A stretch of DNA of 64,000 nt from Ruegeria sp. HKCCD4315 (GCF_013112245.1 NZ_WVRN01000001.1:1802501-1866500); one strand, 5' to 3'. Positions 53,552 through 62,923 are shown, counted from the stretch's first letter. Notes: generated by a model from the sequence alone, not told the origin. Numbers and translations are program-made.

Positions 53552-56161
53552 CTACTTTGTCAGACCGCGCAGCCCGCCTGAGATCAGGATATTGACCTCA
53601 TAAAGGATACGCGGCGCGGCCAACCCGCCGGGGCTGGCCAGATAATTCGGGCTCCATTCCGGGTCAAATTTCTGCTTGAAGCTGCGCAAGCCTTCGAAAT
53701 GATAAAACTGTTCGCCGTGCTCATAAACGAACCCTCCGATCCGGTTCCAGAGCGAGGCATGTTGCCGGTTTTCTATGCCTGAAAACGGCGCAGCCCCCAG
53801 CGAGAACCAGTGAAAGCCCTGTTCCGAGCCCCACACCATCATCTCTGCAAACAAAGCGTCCATGACAAAGCTGGGGCTGTCAGGCTCATAGCGCATCAGG
53901 TCCAGCGACAGTTCGGATTTGTTGCCGCCTTGGAACAGGTTGGCGAACGCCTTGATCTTACCTGTGTTTCCGTCGCGCAATACCGCATGGTCGAAATAAG
54001 AAAGGTACTGATCGTCAAAGCCCCCAAGCGCAAATCCTTTTTCGGCACCGGCCTTTTGCTCGAGCCAATGATCTGAAATCTCGCGCAATTCTGGCAATAC
54101 CGGTGCCAGTTTTTCCTTTGGGATAATCTCAAACACATAGCCTTCCCGCTCGGCCCTGTTCTTGGCCTGCCGGAACCGCTTGCGCGACTTTCCGTCCAGC
54201 GAAAAATCTTGCAACGGCACGCGCGCGACCTCACCTATTTTCAGGATCGACAGACCCAGGTCCAGAAAGGTTGGCAGATATTTGGTCGATACACTGTAGA
54301 ACGCACACAGCTTTCCTTCACGATCCGCCATTTCCCGAAGCTGCCAGATCAATTGGCGGCCTGCGACCTCGTCCCCTACTGGCTCCCCTTTTGAGATCAC
54401 CGCGTTGCCCGTATCGGCATAAGCAATGAAGGCCGTTTTATCCGGTGAAATCAGAAACTGCTTGTCGCCGGTCAGCGAGATCTGGGACTCGGTATCCTCG
54501 CTCTCCATCACCAACCGTTCGACAACCTCGGGGATTTCGGTGCGTTGTGGTGTTGGAATTTCGCGCCCGAACAGAGAGTTCACGGCCACAACGCCGACGA
54601 TCACAGCCACAACAAGGCTCGAGCGTAAAAACCTCGAAGCGTCGCCATTCCAGGCAAACTCCCACCACAAAGCGTTTTGGTATTCGACGTGGGAATAAGC
54701 AAATAGCCCAATCCAGAAAATGACCGCCAGCAACACAACAACGCTTATCAGCCATGGGATGTTCAGACGGAAAATCGAAGCGCCGCTGACCCTGTAAAAC
54801 GCTCCACGGAACAGGCCCAAAACACCTATCGTCCCCAACATCGACACCGCTTCGTGCGTGTCCAAACCCTTGGCGAGAGACGCGAAGAAGCCTGCCGCCA
54901 TCAACAACATCGCCACCACCCAAGCGCGGTAAAGCTTGCGGAACAAGCCGCGCGAAACCAGTAAAAGCAGAACACCAATGGCGCTGCCTACCAGATGCGA
55001 GGCTTCAACAAAGGACAGCGGCAAAACATCCTTCAAAACGCCAAGGTTCTGTGACCCAGCAGGCAGCGCCCCTGACACCAGCAGGATCACCCCGGCCACC
55101 GCTGCCACACCGGCCGCAACAATCGGCACCATTGGCCGGATCGCGCGGTACACCCAGGTTGCAGCCCCGCTGATCCGGCGGCGTTGTGTCAGTGCCGACG
55201 CCACAGCAATCGACAGGCTGGCAATTGTGAATGGCAGAAAAGTATAAACCACACGATACAACAACAGCGCGGCAATAACGTCGGATCGTCCCGATGCCCC
55301 TAGCCCGGCAATCAGTGTCGCTTCGAACACGCCAATCCCACCCGGTGCGTGGCTGAGGATACCTACAGCGATAGCGGCAATAAAAATCGTGAAGAAATAC
55401 GGGTAGCCAACGCCCAGATCGTCCGGCATCAGGACATACAACACCATGGATGCGCCGAACAGATCGCCAATCGCGGCCAGCGTCAGAAGGCTAGCAAGTT
55501 TTCCGCCCGGCAGGTTGAACCCCACACCGGCCAATGAAAACCGCCGTCCACCGGTGGACAACCAGATGAAGAGGACAAGCAGCCCACCCAGCAGACACAG
55601 CCCGATGGCGGTTTCCACTGTTGCGCTGACCGGTACCACCTTCGAGATGCCGTCGGGATGAAAGGTCAACAACAGACCCACTATCAGAACCAGACCCATC
55701 CAGAACGCCACCCAAGAGGTCGCAATCACCCCGGCCACGCGCCCCAGATCCAGACCAAGCGATGCATAGATCCGATACCGGATCGCGGTTCCGGTGATGT
55801 AAGAGAAACCGAGGCAATTTGATACAGCATAACCGCTGGCTCCTGCCATTCCGGCCACCGGCAAGGGTACTTTGCCATCAGCCACGCTCTGCACAGCGAA
55901 CACGTCGTAAAGTGACAAGGAAAAGAAACTGAACGCCGTCCAGCACAGCGCAATGAACATCAGTTTCCAAGACGTCGCCGAAATGTCGTTCTGCACATCC
56001 GACCATTTCACATGGGCCGACAACTCGTGCAAAACCGTCAGTGCAATGCCCGTTACGACAATGGGTATAGCGATGCGCAGCCAGGGCTTCTCCAGAATTG
56101 CCGTAATACGTTCTGCCCATTGCAAGGCGAGCGGTTCGTCAGATTTCTGCGAAGTGGTCAT
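53552..56161 (-). CDS. mprF: MprF-type lysylphosphatidylglycerol synthetase/flippase
   Basis: Membrane protein of 869 residues that attaches an amino acid (usually Lys or Ala) from tRNA to phosphatidylglycerol and flips the product outward, lowering negative surface charge. The N-terminal flippase has about 13 hydrophobic helices (residues 35-545). The C-terminal DUF2156 synthase domain (about 560-869) shows DGKSRKRFRQAKNRAEREGY, HWLEQKAGAEKGFALGGF and WFSLGAAPFSG. Both halves are intact. The amino acid used cannot be told. It converges with the efflux operon, leaving only 2 bases between stops. Confidence 0.92.
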   Translation of the reverse strand: MTTSQKSDEPLALQWAERITAILEKPWLRIAIPIVVTGIALTVLHELSAHVKWSDVQNDISATSWKLMFIALCWTAFSFFSLSLYDVFAVQSVADGKVPLPVAGMAGASGYAVSNCLGFSYITGTAIRYRIYASLGLDLGRVAGVIATSWVAFWMGLVLIVGLLLTFHPDGISKVVPVSATVETAIGLCLLGGLLVLFIWLSTGGRRFSLAGVGFNLPGGKLASLLTLAAIGDLFGASMVLYVLMPDDLGVGYPYFFTIFIAAIAVGILSHAPGGIGVFEATLIAGLGASGRSDVIAALLLYRVVYTFLPFTIASLSIAVASALTQRRRISGAATWVYRAIRPMVPIVAAGVAAVAGVILLVSGALPAGSQNLGVLKDVLPLSFVEASHLVGSAIGVLLLLVSRGLFRKLYRAWVVAMLLMAAGFFASLAKGLDTHEAVSMLGTIGVLGLFRGAFYRVSGASIFRLNIPWLISVVVLLAVIFWIGLFAYSHVEYQNALWWEFAWNGDASRFLRSSLVVAVIVGVVAVNSLFGREIPTPQRTEIPEVVERLVMESEDTESQISLTGDKQFLISPDKTAFIAYADTGNAVISKGEPVGDEVAGRQLIWQLREMADREGKLCAFYSVSTKYLPTFLDLGLSILKIGEVARVPLQDFSLDGKSRKRFRQAKNRAEREGYVFEIIPKEKLAPVLPELREISDHWLEQKAGAEKGFALGGFDDQYLSYFDHAVLRDGNTGKIKAFANLFQGGNKSELSLDLMRYEPDSPSFVMDALFAEMMVWGSEQGFHWFSLGAAPFSGIENRQHASLWNRIGGFVYEHGEQFYHFEGLRSFKQKFDPEWSPNYLASPGGLAAPRILYEVNILISGGLRGLTK

Positions 56162-56261
56162 GCTGCACGTCCCTGCCTGTCTGCAAATCCAATCGATCCA
56201 GCGATTGCTTTGTCATATTTTGCCCAGAAACACTGGCACAAATTGTTTTCATCTCAAAGCA

Positions 56262-56690
56262 CTAGAGCCGCCCCTTTCGCGTGGACAACAACAGATTCGT
56301 CTCGGATCGTGTGATACCGTCAAAGCGGCGGATCTGAAACAGAACCTCATCCAGCTCGGCCAGGGTTTCGGCAGAGATCTCGGCTATCAGATCCCAACTG
56401 CCATTGGTCGAATGCACTGCTGTCACCTGCCGCAAGGCCGCTATACGCGCCATGACACGTTCTGTCCCGCGCCCTTCAATCTCCAGCATCATCAAACCAC
56501 GCACCGGACTTTGCGCCAGATCCCGTCGGGTGAGAACGGTGAAGCCGACAATTTCTCCGGACTGTTTCAGCCGCTGCAACCTGCTACGCACCGTGGTGCG
56601 CGTCACGCCGAGCGTTTCTGACAGCTCAGACAGGCTGGCGCGCGCATCACGTTGCAACGCATTGAGCAATCGATTGTCCAAATCGTCCAT
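56262..56690 (-). CDS. Lrp/AsnC-family transcriptional regulator
   Basis: A 142-residue regulator with an N-terminal helix-turn-helix (LSELSETLGVTRTTVRSRLQRLKQSGEIVGF, about 20-50) and a C-terminal RAM ligand-binding domain (VHSTNGSWDLIAEISAETLAELDEVL). It is divergent from the arginase operon across 86 bases, so arginine- or ornithine-responsive control of that operon is likely (inference from placement). Confidence 0.92.
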   Translation of the reverse strand: MDDLDNRLLNALQRDARASLSELSETLGVTRTTVRSRLQRLKQSGEIVGFTVLTRRDLAQSPVRGLMMLEIEGRGTERVMARIAALRQVTAVHSTNGSWDLIAEISAETLAELDEVLFQIRRFDGITRSETNLLLSTRKGRL

Positions 56691-56776
56691 ATCTTTTTCT
56701 CATTAAGGACTTTCTTGACCCATTTTGAGCATTTTGCTGCCTTCACGCAAGACACTCTGCCAGCCTAAATGAGCAT

Positions 56777-57697
56777 ATGGACATGAAAACTATCATATTG
56801 GTGGGCGTCCCCATGGACGCCGGAAAACGTCGTCAGGGATGCCGGATGGGCCCAGACGCTTATCGTGTGGCCGGGCTGCAAGAGGCTTTGACCGATCTTG
56901 GCCATTCCGTTCAGGACCAGGGTGACGTGATCCCGGACGAGACCGGCCTAGTCGACCACCCTCACCTCTTTTCCTTGCCCGAATGTGTGGGCTGGACCCG
57001 CGCTCTCAGCACGACGGCGCAGGCGGCCGCGCGTCAGGGCGTACCTATTTTCATGGGCGGCGATCATGCATTGTCCATGGGCACCGTCGCCGGGATGGCC
57101 GCATATGCGGCACAGGTCGAAAGGCCGCTGTTTGTGCTCTGGTTAGACGCCCATAGCGACTTTCACACACCAGACAGCACAGGCAGCGGCAACTTGCACG
57201 GAACACCGGTGGCCTATTTTACGGGCAGACCCGGTTTTGATGCCTTTCCCCCCCTGTCTGCCAAGGTTCCAACGGACCGCGTTGGAATGATTGGCCTGCG
57301 CTCCGTCGATCCAGCTGAACGTTCGGCACTCGAGCAAGACCACGCCATGCTGGCCGACATGCGCAGTATTGATGAGCATGGGATAAAGGCACCTCTGCTG
57401 GCCTTTCTGGACCGGGTGCGCGCCGAAAATGCCTTGCTGCATGTGTCGCTGGATGTTGACTTCCTCGATCCCGCCATAGCGCCCGCCGTTGGCACTACGG
57501 TTCCTGGCGGGGCGACCGAGCGCGAAGCCCATCTTGTGATGGAATTGCTGCACGAAAGCGGGCTGGTCAGTTCGTTGGATCTTGTTGAATTGAACCCGTT
57601 TCTGGATGAACGGGGTCGCACCGCCAAACTTATGGTCGATCTGGCCGCCTCACTTATGGGCCGCCGCATCTTTGACCGCCCCACCCGGAGTTTCTGA
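56777..57697 (+). CDS. rocF: Arginase
   Basis: Hydrolyses arginine to ornithine and urea, manganese-dependent, cytoplasmic. The 306-residue length is standard. Metal ligands are in GGDHALS (His97), DAHSDFH (Asp124, His126, Asp128) and SLDVDFLDP (two Asp near 227-231); GTPVAYFTG and EREAH complete the active site. Asp/His positions favour arginase over agmatinase, as does the adjacent ornithine cyclodeaminase. The ribosome binding site is weak. Its TGA overlaps the next ATG by one base. Confidence 0.93.
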   Translation: MDMKTIILVGVPMDAGKRRQGCRMGPDAYRVAGLQEALTDLGHSVQDQGDVIPDETGLVDHPHLFSLPECVGWTRALSTTAQAAARQGVPIFMGGDHALSMGTVAGMAAYAAQVERPLFVLWLDAHSDFHTPDSTGSGNLHGTPVAYFTGRPGFDAFPPLSAKVPTDRVGMIGLRSVDPAERSALEQDHAMLADMRSIDEHGIKAPLLAFLDRVRAENALLHVSLDVDFLDPAIAPAVGTTVPGGATEREAHLVMELLHESGLVSSLDLVELNPFLDERGRTAKLMVDLAASLMGRRIFDRPTRSF

Positions 57698-58617
57698 TGC
57701 TGTCGCTGCAAGCACCCTCTGCTGCTGTCATGATCCGGCCCCATGCTTTTGCGTCCAACCCGGAAACACGCGATGACAATGCGTTTCAAACACTTAGCGG
57801 CACCTCTGCCAACGCTACCTCTGCAGCGGCCAGGGATGAGCATGATCAGGCCGTACGGCAGTTACGGGACGCAGGCATTACCGTACATGTATTTGACGAT
57901 TTCGGCGACCTGAACACACCCGACAGCGTATTTCCAAATAACTGGTTTTCAACGCATCCCGGCGGTCATATCGCGATATACCCAATGTTTGTTCCTTCTC
58001 GCCGCCGCGAACGCCGAACCGGTGTCATTGAACTGCTCAAACAAAAGTACCGCGTTCAGGACGTCATAGATTATTCCGGACTGGAGCAAGACAACCTTGC
58101 GCTGGAAGGGACAGGTGCGATGGTGTTGGATCACGTTGGGCGTATCGCCTACACGGTTACGTCCAACCGCGCTGACCCAGTCTTGTTGGAACGGTTTTGC
58201 ACACATTTTAACTATGAGCCGATTGCATTCGAAGCCCGCGACGCCACAGGCCGAGACGTTTATCACACCAATGTATTGATGGGCATCGGGACCCAGTATG
58301 CTTTGATCTGCCTCGACATGATTCCTGACCCTGATCGGCGCGCAACTGTTCGTGACCGGTTAGAGGAATCTGGGCGAACCGTGATTGACCTGACACACAA
58401 ACAAATTGCTGAGTTTGCAGGCAACGCGATTGAGTTGACAGGGCGCGACGGATTGGTGCTCGCGTTGTCGAGCAGAGCGCTTGCTGCCCTTACCCCGGAT
58501 CAAGTCGTTACAATTCGGGAAAGCGCAACACCCTTGCCACTTTCCGTTCCAACAATCGAAACAGCCGGTGGTTCGGTTCGCTGCATGATCGCAGGCGTCC
58601 ACCTTTCCCGCCGATAG
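57697..58617 (+). CDS. ctlX: Citrulline utilisation hydrolase, CtlX type (amidinotransferase/DDAH fold)
   Basis: A 306-residue pentein-fold hydrolase. Fold hallmarks are PNNWFSTHPGG, the Glu/Asp segment QDNLALEGTGAMVLD, the catalytic His in HTNVLMGIGTQYA, and the nucleophilic Cys in SVRCMIAGVH near the C-terminus. This branch is annotated as citrulline hydrolase in proteobacteria; arginine deiminase or dimethylarginine hydrolase activity is a possible alternative. It overlaps arginase by one base and precedes ornithine cyclodeaminase by 11 bases. Confidence 0.85.
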   Translation: MLSLQAPSAAVMIRPHAFASNPETRDDNAFQTLSGTSANATSAAARDEHDQAVRQLRDAGITVHVFDDFGDLNTPDSVFPNNWFSTHPGGHIAIYPMFVPSRRRERRTGVIELLKQKYRVQDVIDYSGLEQDNLALEGTGAMVLDHVGRIAYTVTSNRADPVLLERFCTHFNYEPIAFEARDATGRDVYHTNVLMGIGTQYALICLDMIPDPDRRATVRDRLEESGRTVIDLTHKQIAEFAGNAIELTGRDGLVLALSSRALAALTPDQVVTIRESATPLPLSVPTIETAGGSVRCMIAGVHLSRR

Positions 58618-58628
58618 GAGAAAGCACT

Positions 58629-59669
58629 ATGCAACCATCCGACAAGGCCCTGGTGCCGTTTGTATCCGTCGACAACATGATGCGATTGGTTCATCACATC
58701 GGCGTCGAGCAAATGATCACGCAAATCGCCGCACAGATCGAAGCTGATTTCAAACGGTGGGAGAGTTTTGACAAAACCCCGCGTATTCCGGCGCATTCAC
58801 CGCACGGTGTGATCGAATTGATGCCGACCTCCGATGGTGAGGCTTATGGCTTCAAATACGTGAATGGCCATCCCAAGAATACCTCAGAAGGTTTGCAAAC
58901 GGTCACGGCATTTGGTCTGTTGGCAGATGTTTATACTGGCTATCCAACCCTGCTAACCGAGATGACGCTGTTGACCGCCCTGCGCACAGCGGCAACCTCG
59001 GCATTGGTTGGGCGTTATCTCGCCCCAACAAACGCCACCACGATGGCGATGATCGGCAATGGCGCGCAGTCTGAATTCCAGTGTATGGCCTTTAAGGCAA
59101 TGTGCGGCATCAGTACCGTCCGGCTCTACGATACTGACCCGAACGCAACGGCAAAATGTGCGAAGAACCTGCAGGGTAAGGATTTGACTGTTGTTCCCTG
59201 CACCACGCCAGAGGAGGCCATCGAAGGTGCCCAGATCATCACCACCTGCACCGCGGACAAGAAATACGCCACGATCCTGACCGATAACATGGTCGGCCCC
59301 GGTGTTCACATCAATGCCATCGGTGGCGACTGTCCGGGCAAAACGGAACTTCATCGAGATATTCTGCTTCGCTCAGATATTTTTGTCGAATATCCCGAGC
59401 AGACCAGAATCGAGGGTGAAATTCAGGCCCTGGAGGCAGATCATCCGGTAACTGAGATGTGGCAGGTCATCACTGGCGCGGCCAAAGGGCGTGTCGATGA
59501 TCGTCAGATTACGCTGTTCGACAGCGTAGGTTTCGCAATCGAAGATTTCTCGGCCCTGCGCTATGTAACGCAAGCGATCGAAGGCACAGGTTTCTTTGAG
59601 CCTTTGGACATGCTGGCCGATCCCGATGATCCGCGCGATCTATTCGGAATGCTGATGCGGGCCGGGTAA
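58629..59669 (+). CDS. Ornithine cyclodeaminase
   Basis: Converts ornithine to proline and ammonia using bound NAD. The 346-residue protein has the mu-crystallin fold: substrate-binding FKYVNGHPKNTSEGL (Lys near 77-82), dinucleotide-binding MAMIGNGAQSEFQCMAF near 140 and CTADKKYATILTDNMVGPG. AGGAGA precedes the ATG. With arginase and CtlX upstream it completes an arginine/citrulline to ornithine to proline route. The gene is followed by an inverted pair of dispersed repeat elements. Confidence 0.93.
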   Translation: MQPSDKALVPFVSVDNMMRLVHHIGVEQMITQIAAQIEADFKRWESFDKTPRIPAHSPHGVIELMPTSDGEAYGFKYVNGHPKNTSEGLQTVTAFGLLADVYTGYPTLLTEMTLLTALRTAATSALVGRYLAPTNATTMAMIGNGAQSEFQCMAFKAMCGISTVRLYDTDPNATAKCAKNLQGKDLTVVPCTTPEEAIEGAQIITTCTADKKYATILTDNMVGPGVHINAIGGDCPGKTELHRDILLRSDIFVEYPEQTRIEGEIQALEADHPVTEMWQVITGAAKGRVDDRQITLFDSVGFAIEDFSALRYVTQAIEGTGFFEPLDMLADPDDPRDLFGMLMRAG

Positions 59670-59680
59670 GGCGTTGTCAT

Positions 59681-59741
59681 GGGAGCTCTGCCCCCGCCGC
59701 GCTGCGCGCGCCTCCCCCGAGGTATTTTCAGCCAGATGAAG
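59681..59741 (+). repeat. Dispersed hairpin-tail element (copy B)
   Basis: GGGAGC-TCT-GCCCCC hairpin (one non-paired position) at 59681-59695, a GC-rich insert, then the CCCCGAGGTATTTTCAGCCAGATGAAG-type tail at 59715-59741, 21 of 23 tail bases or more identical to copy A. It lies 12 bases after the ornithine cyclodeaminase stop. Confidence 0.8.
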
Positions 59742-59754
59742 ATCGGATCCCTTG

Positions 59755-59799
59755 CTTCATCTGGCCATAAATACCTTGGAGCGCGAGGCAGAGCCTCGC
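59755..59799 (-). repeat. Dispersed hairpin-tail element (copy C, inverted)
   Basis: On the minus strand: stem GCGAGGC / GCCTCGC with TCT loop (59783-59799), then CAAGGTATTTATGGCCAGATGAAG-like tail (59755-59778). It is 13 bases from copy B in opposite orientation, so the two tails form a long inverted repeat between the convergent ocd-like and dctM genes. The stem differs from copy A at several positions but all remain paired. Confidence 0.8.
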
Positions 59800-59806
59800 T
59801 TCCCTG

Positions 59807-61210
59807 CTAACCCGCAAGCGACGGCAGGTAGAGCACTATCCCCGGGAATGCCACAAGCATTGCAATCGTCATCGCATCGGCGATGAAAAACGGTGTCACG
59901 CCTTTGAACACGTCCTGAACGCTCAGGTCCGGGCGCACCCCGGCCACGACAAAGCAATTCAGCCCAATGGGCGGCGTGATCAGACAGAACTCGGCCATCT
60001 TGACCACCAAAATACCAAACCAGATGGCGCACATTGGGCCAGACATGCCAAAGGCGCTGTCGGCTGCGCTGACGGTCTCACCTCCGTTCAGGGCCATGAC
60101 CGCTGGATAGACAACAGGCAATGTCAGCAGCAGCATCCCAATTGCGTCCATGAACATGCCCAGCACTGCGTAGGCCAGAAGGATGCAGATCAGGATCATC
60201 ATCGGGGACATCTCAAGCCCGGTAATCCAGTCGGAAAATGCGCCGGGGAGGTCTGCGAAGCCCAGAAACCGCACGTAGATCAAAACACCCCAGATGATCG
60301 AAAAGATCATCGCCGTCAGTTTGGCAGTTTCCAAAAGCGCGGATTTGAATTCCTTCCAGCGCATTCCGTGAAACAGGGCGAAACAGAACACAATGAAGGC
60401 CCCGATTGCGCCGCCTTCCGTAGGGGTGCCCCAGGCTTTGTCTCCGAACGGGTTGTAGACAAAGCAAATGATGATCAGGATCACGGCCACAATTGGTATC
60501 GCACCAGGCAAAGCGGAGAAACGCTCTTTCCAGGTAAAGCCTGTGACAGGTGGGCCAACGGTTTTGAAGATCACTGCAATCCCGACAATCAGCAGGCCAT
60601 AGATGATTGCAGAAAACGCACCCGGTATGAACCCGGCCAACAGCAGCTTGCCCACGTCCTGCTCGACGATGATGGCGTAGATCACCAGAATGGCCGAGGG
60701 CGGGATGAGCGAGGCCAGCGTGCCCCCCGCAGCGACAACACCCGCTGCAAAGCGTTTGTTATAGCCCACTTTCAGCATCTCTGGAATCGCGATGCGGGCA
60801 AAGACGGCAGAAGTGGCAACCGACGCCCCGGATACGGCGGCAAAACCAGCCGTTGCGAAAATCGTAGACACGGCAAGCCCGCCCGGAACCCAGGCCACCC
60901 AACGTTTGGCGGCTTCGAACAAGGCGCGCGTCAGGCCCGCGTAGTAGGCCAGGTAGCCAATCAGGATGAAGGTTGGGATCAGGCTGAGCGTATGCGCTGC
61001 AACCTTGGAATGCGGAACCTGCCCCGCGGTCTTGACCGCAACCGTCAAGGCTTTGCCAAACCGGTCCGGGTCATAGCCAAACTTGGCCCAGAATATCCAA
61101 ACAAGCCCAACCAAACCCGCAAGCCCTGCTGCGAAAGCCACCCGCATACCGGCAACAACCAGAACCAGCAGACCGCCTGTGACCCAGAGGCCAATATCAA
61201 TCGTGTCCAT
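59807..61210 (-). CDS. dctM: TRAP transporter large permease, DctM type
   Basis: Twelve-helix sodium-driven TRAP channel subunit of 467 residues, including GTLASLIPPSAILVIYAII near residue 168, a DctM hallmark, and MFMDAIGMLLLTLPVVYP near 370. The periplasmic binding protein and small permease are upstream in the same operon; spacing to dctQ is 3 bases. The substrate class (carboxylates, amino acids or others) is not determined by sequence alone. Confidence 0.93.
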   Translation of the reverse strand: MDTIDIGLWVTGGLLVLVVAGMRVAFAAGLAGLVGLVWIFWAKFGYDPDRFGKALTVAVKTAGQVPHSKVAAHTLSLIPTFILIGYLAYYAGLTRALFEAAKRWVAWVPGGLAVSTIFATAGFAAVSGASVATSAVFARIAIPEMLKVGYNKRFAAGVVAAGGTLASLIPPSAILVIYAIIVEQDVGKLLLAGFIPGAFSAIIYGLLIVGIAVIFKTVGPPVTGFTWKERFSALPGAIPIVAVILIIICFVYNPFGDKAWGTPTEGGAIGAFIVFCFALFHGMRWKEFKSALLETAKLTAMIFSIIWGVLIYVRFLGFADLPGAFSDWITGLEMSPMMILICILLAYAVLGMFMDAIGMLLLTLPVVYPAVMALNGGETVSAADSAFGMSGPMCAIWFGILVVKMAEFCLITPPIGLNCFVVAGVRPDLSVQDVFKGVTPFFIADAMTIAMLVAFPGIVLYLPSLAG

Positions 61211-61213
61211 GTT

Positions 61214-61843
61214 CTAGTCCTGCCCTTCGAACTGCTCGGCCTCAGCCGCCGCTTGGGCCGCAGCATCCTGAAGGAGCGGCACCGCAACAGGGGTCTCGAG
61301 CCCCAGCACAAATGCACGCCCATAGCCCCACACCTGAAGCACCAGCCGTGCGCACAGCACTGAAAAGGCGACGGGTGCCAACAGCTTGGCAGGCCACAGA
61401 GGAATACCGATGTCGATGGAACTGTCCCTGCTCCAGAGCGGCGCACCAAAATCGAAAGATCGGTCGAAGTGGGACCAGCTGCCCCAAACCAGTGCAAGCA
61501 TCAACACCAGGATCAGAAGGACCGAGATCAGCTCGAACAGCCACAAAGCCCGACCGTGAAGCCGCGAGATGACGATGTCCATGCGGATATGCCCACCATC
61601 ACGCTGCACGAATGAGATGCCCAGAAAGGCAATCAAAGGCATCGCCTGTTCGATCCAGTCGACATAACCGGGCAACGGCGCATTCAAAGCGTTGCGCCCG
61701 CTGACGGAGACCACGGCCAATACCATCAGACCAAAAACCGCCAGGCCGCTGATTAATGCAAGAAAACGTTCAAGCTTTAACAAATGCCGGTCCAGCTGGC
61801 TCAGACGGCTTCCGTCTTCCAGCACCGTGGCCTGTCCTGCCAT
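61214..61843 (-). CDS. dctQ: TRAP transporter small permease, DctQ type
   Basis: Four-helix membrane subunit of 209 residues: FLALISGLAVFGLMVLAVVSVSGRNAL, VDWIEQAMPLIAFLGISFVQRDGGHIRMDIVISRL (the conserved DctQ core), and two C-terminal helices with a cytoplasmic tail. It pairs with the DctM subunit encoded 3 bases downstream. Between it and dctP is a 63-base gap with a stem-loop. Confidence 0.92.
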   Translation of the reverse strand: MAGQATVLEDGSRLSQLDRHLLKLERFLALISGLAVFGLMVLAVVSVSGRNALNAPLPGYVDWIEQAMPLIAFLGISFVQRDGGHIRMDIVISRLHGRALWLFELISVLLILVLMLALVWGSWSHFDRSFDFGAPLWSRDSSIDIGIPLWPAKLLAPVAFSVLCARLVLQVWGYGRAFVLGLETPVAVPLLQDAAAQAAAEAEQFEGQD

Positions 61844-61873
61844 TCCGGTCGTTCCTTGTTATTTGAGAGAGAA

Positions 61874-61897
61874 CCGGGCACCCAACGGGGCACCCGG
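61874..61897 (-). terminator. Stem-loop between dctP and dctQ
   Basis: On the minus strand CCGGGTGCCC pairs with GGGTGCCCGG (10 positions, two of them G-T wobbles) around a CGTT loop, 9 bases after the dctP stop. A T-run is absent. It likely stabilises the dctP mRNA or partly attenuates, favouring excess binding protein. Confidence 0.65.
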
Positions 61898-61906
61898 CTT
61901 AAAGGA

Positions 61907-62923
61907 TCAGTTACCGCCGCGCTGTTGCTGCAGCGTGGATTGAACCAGATCATACAGATCTTGAGCCGGCAGCCCCTGATCCGACATATCCGCAATCCAC
62001 TTTTCCCGGATCGGATCTGCGGCCTTGGTGCGGAATTCCTCGATCACGGCGTCGTCAATCATGACCTTCTGCACGCCTTTTTCTTCAAGGACGCTGTCCC
62101 ACTGTTCCAGTAGGCCGCCGTAGTTTGCCAGATAGTGATCAATCGCCTCGTCAATTGAGCTATCCAGCGCTTCGCGATGCTCGGCAGGCAGCGCTTCGTA
62201 GGCGTCGATATTCACAACCACAGGACAGTTCACCGTGCCGGGGTTTAGGTTGGCCGTCCACCAATCGGCCTCATTGATCGTGCCAAAAGACAGATGCGCG
62301 TGCTGGGCGAAGGCCACTGTGTCCACAACACCCGATTCCATCGCGTTGAAGGCTTCGGTCGCGGGGACCGAAGTCGGCACACCGCCCACTGCCTCAAAGG
62401 CCTGGCCCAACCCACCAGTTGCACGAACCCGCATTCCATCGAATTCCGCCAACTGATCACGGGGTTCGCCCGTGCCCACGATATTATACTGGGGCATAGG
62501 TGAGGTCATGATGATGCGGGCATTCCACTGCGCCATCTCATCCTTGACTGCTGGATGGTCGTACACCGCGTGGCTGACAGCGACCTCTTCTTCAAGGTTG
62601 TTCACACCAAGAAACGGCAGTTCCAGCACAGTGATCGCGCGGTTTTTGTCGCGATGATAGCCAGCGCAGAACTGAGCCATCTCGAAAGCCCCGATTTCGA
62701 TGCCGTCCAGATTTTCGCGCGGCTTGGATAGGCCACCGTAGCTGACATTGATCGTAAAGTCCCCGCCGGTCTTTTCACTTACCAGCTCAGCGAGCTTTTC
62801 GACATGTTCGGTGAACGCGCGGCGCTTGCCCCAAACGGATGCATTCCACTCGGTCGCGGCAGCTTCGCCAACGAACGCAAAGCTAATGGCGGCAACGGCG
62901 GCACCGCTCAACATCTTATTCAT
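61907..62923 (-). CDS. dctP: TRAP transporter substrate-binding protein, DctP type
   Basis: Periplasmic binding protein of 338 residues when started at the ATG at 62923, which gives a clean signal peptide (MNKMLSGAAVAAISFAFVGEAAA) and a GGGAGAG site; the frame extends 62 codons upstream without coding character. The DctP fold follows (TEWNASVWGKRRAFTEHVEKLAELV). Further conserved segments include GMRVRATGGLGQAFEAVGGVPTSVPATEAFNAMESGVVDTV, with the ligand-salt-bridge Arg in RATG. Divergent from acs. Confidence 0.93.
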   Translation of the reverse strand: MNKMLSGAAVAAISFAFVGEAAATEWNASVWGKRRAFTEHVEKLAELVSEKTGGDFTINVSYGGLSKPRENLDGIEIGAFEMAQFCAGYHRDKNRAITVLELPFLGVNNLEEEVAVSHAVYDHPAVKDEMAQWNARIIMTSPMPQYNIVGTGEPRDQLAEFDGMRVRATGGLGQAFEAVGGVPTSVPATEAFNAMESGVVDTVAFAQHAHLSFGTINEADWWTANLNPGTVNCPVVVNIDAYEALPAEHREALDSSIDEAIDHYLANYGGLLEQWDSVLEEKGVQKVMIDDAVIEEFRTKAADPIREKWIADMSDQGLPAQDLYDLVQSTLQQQRGGN

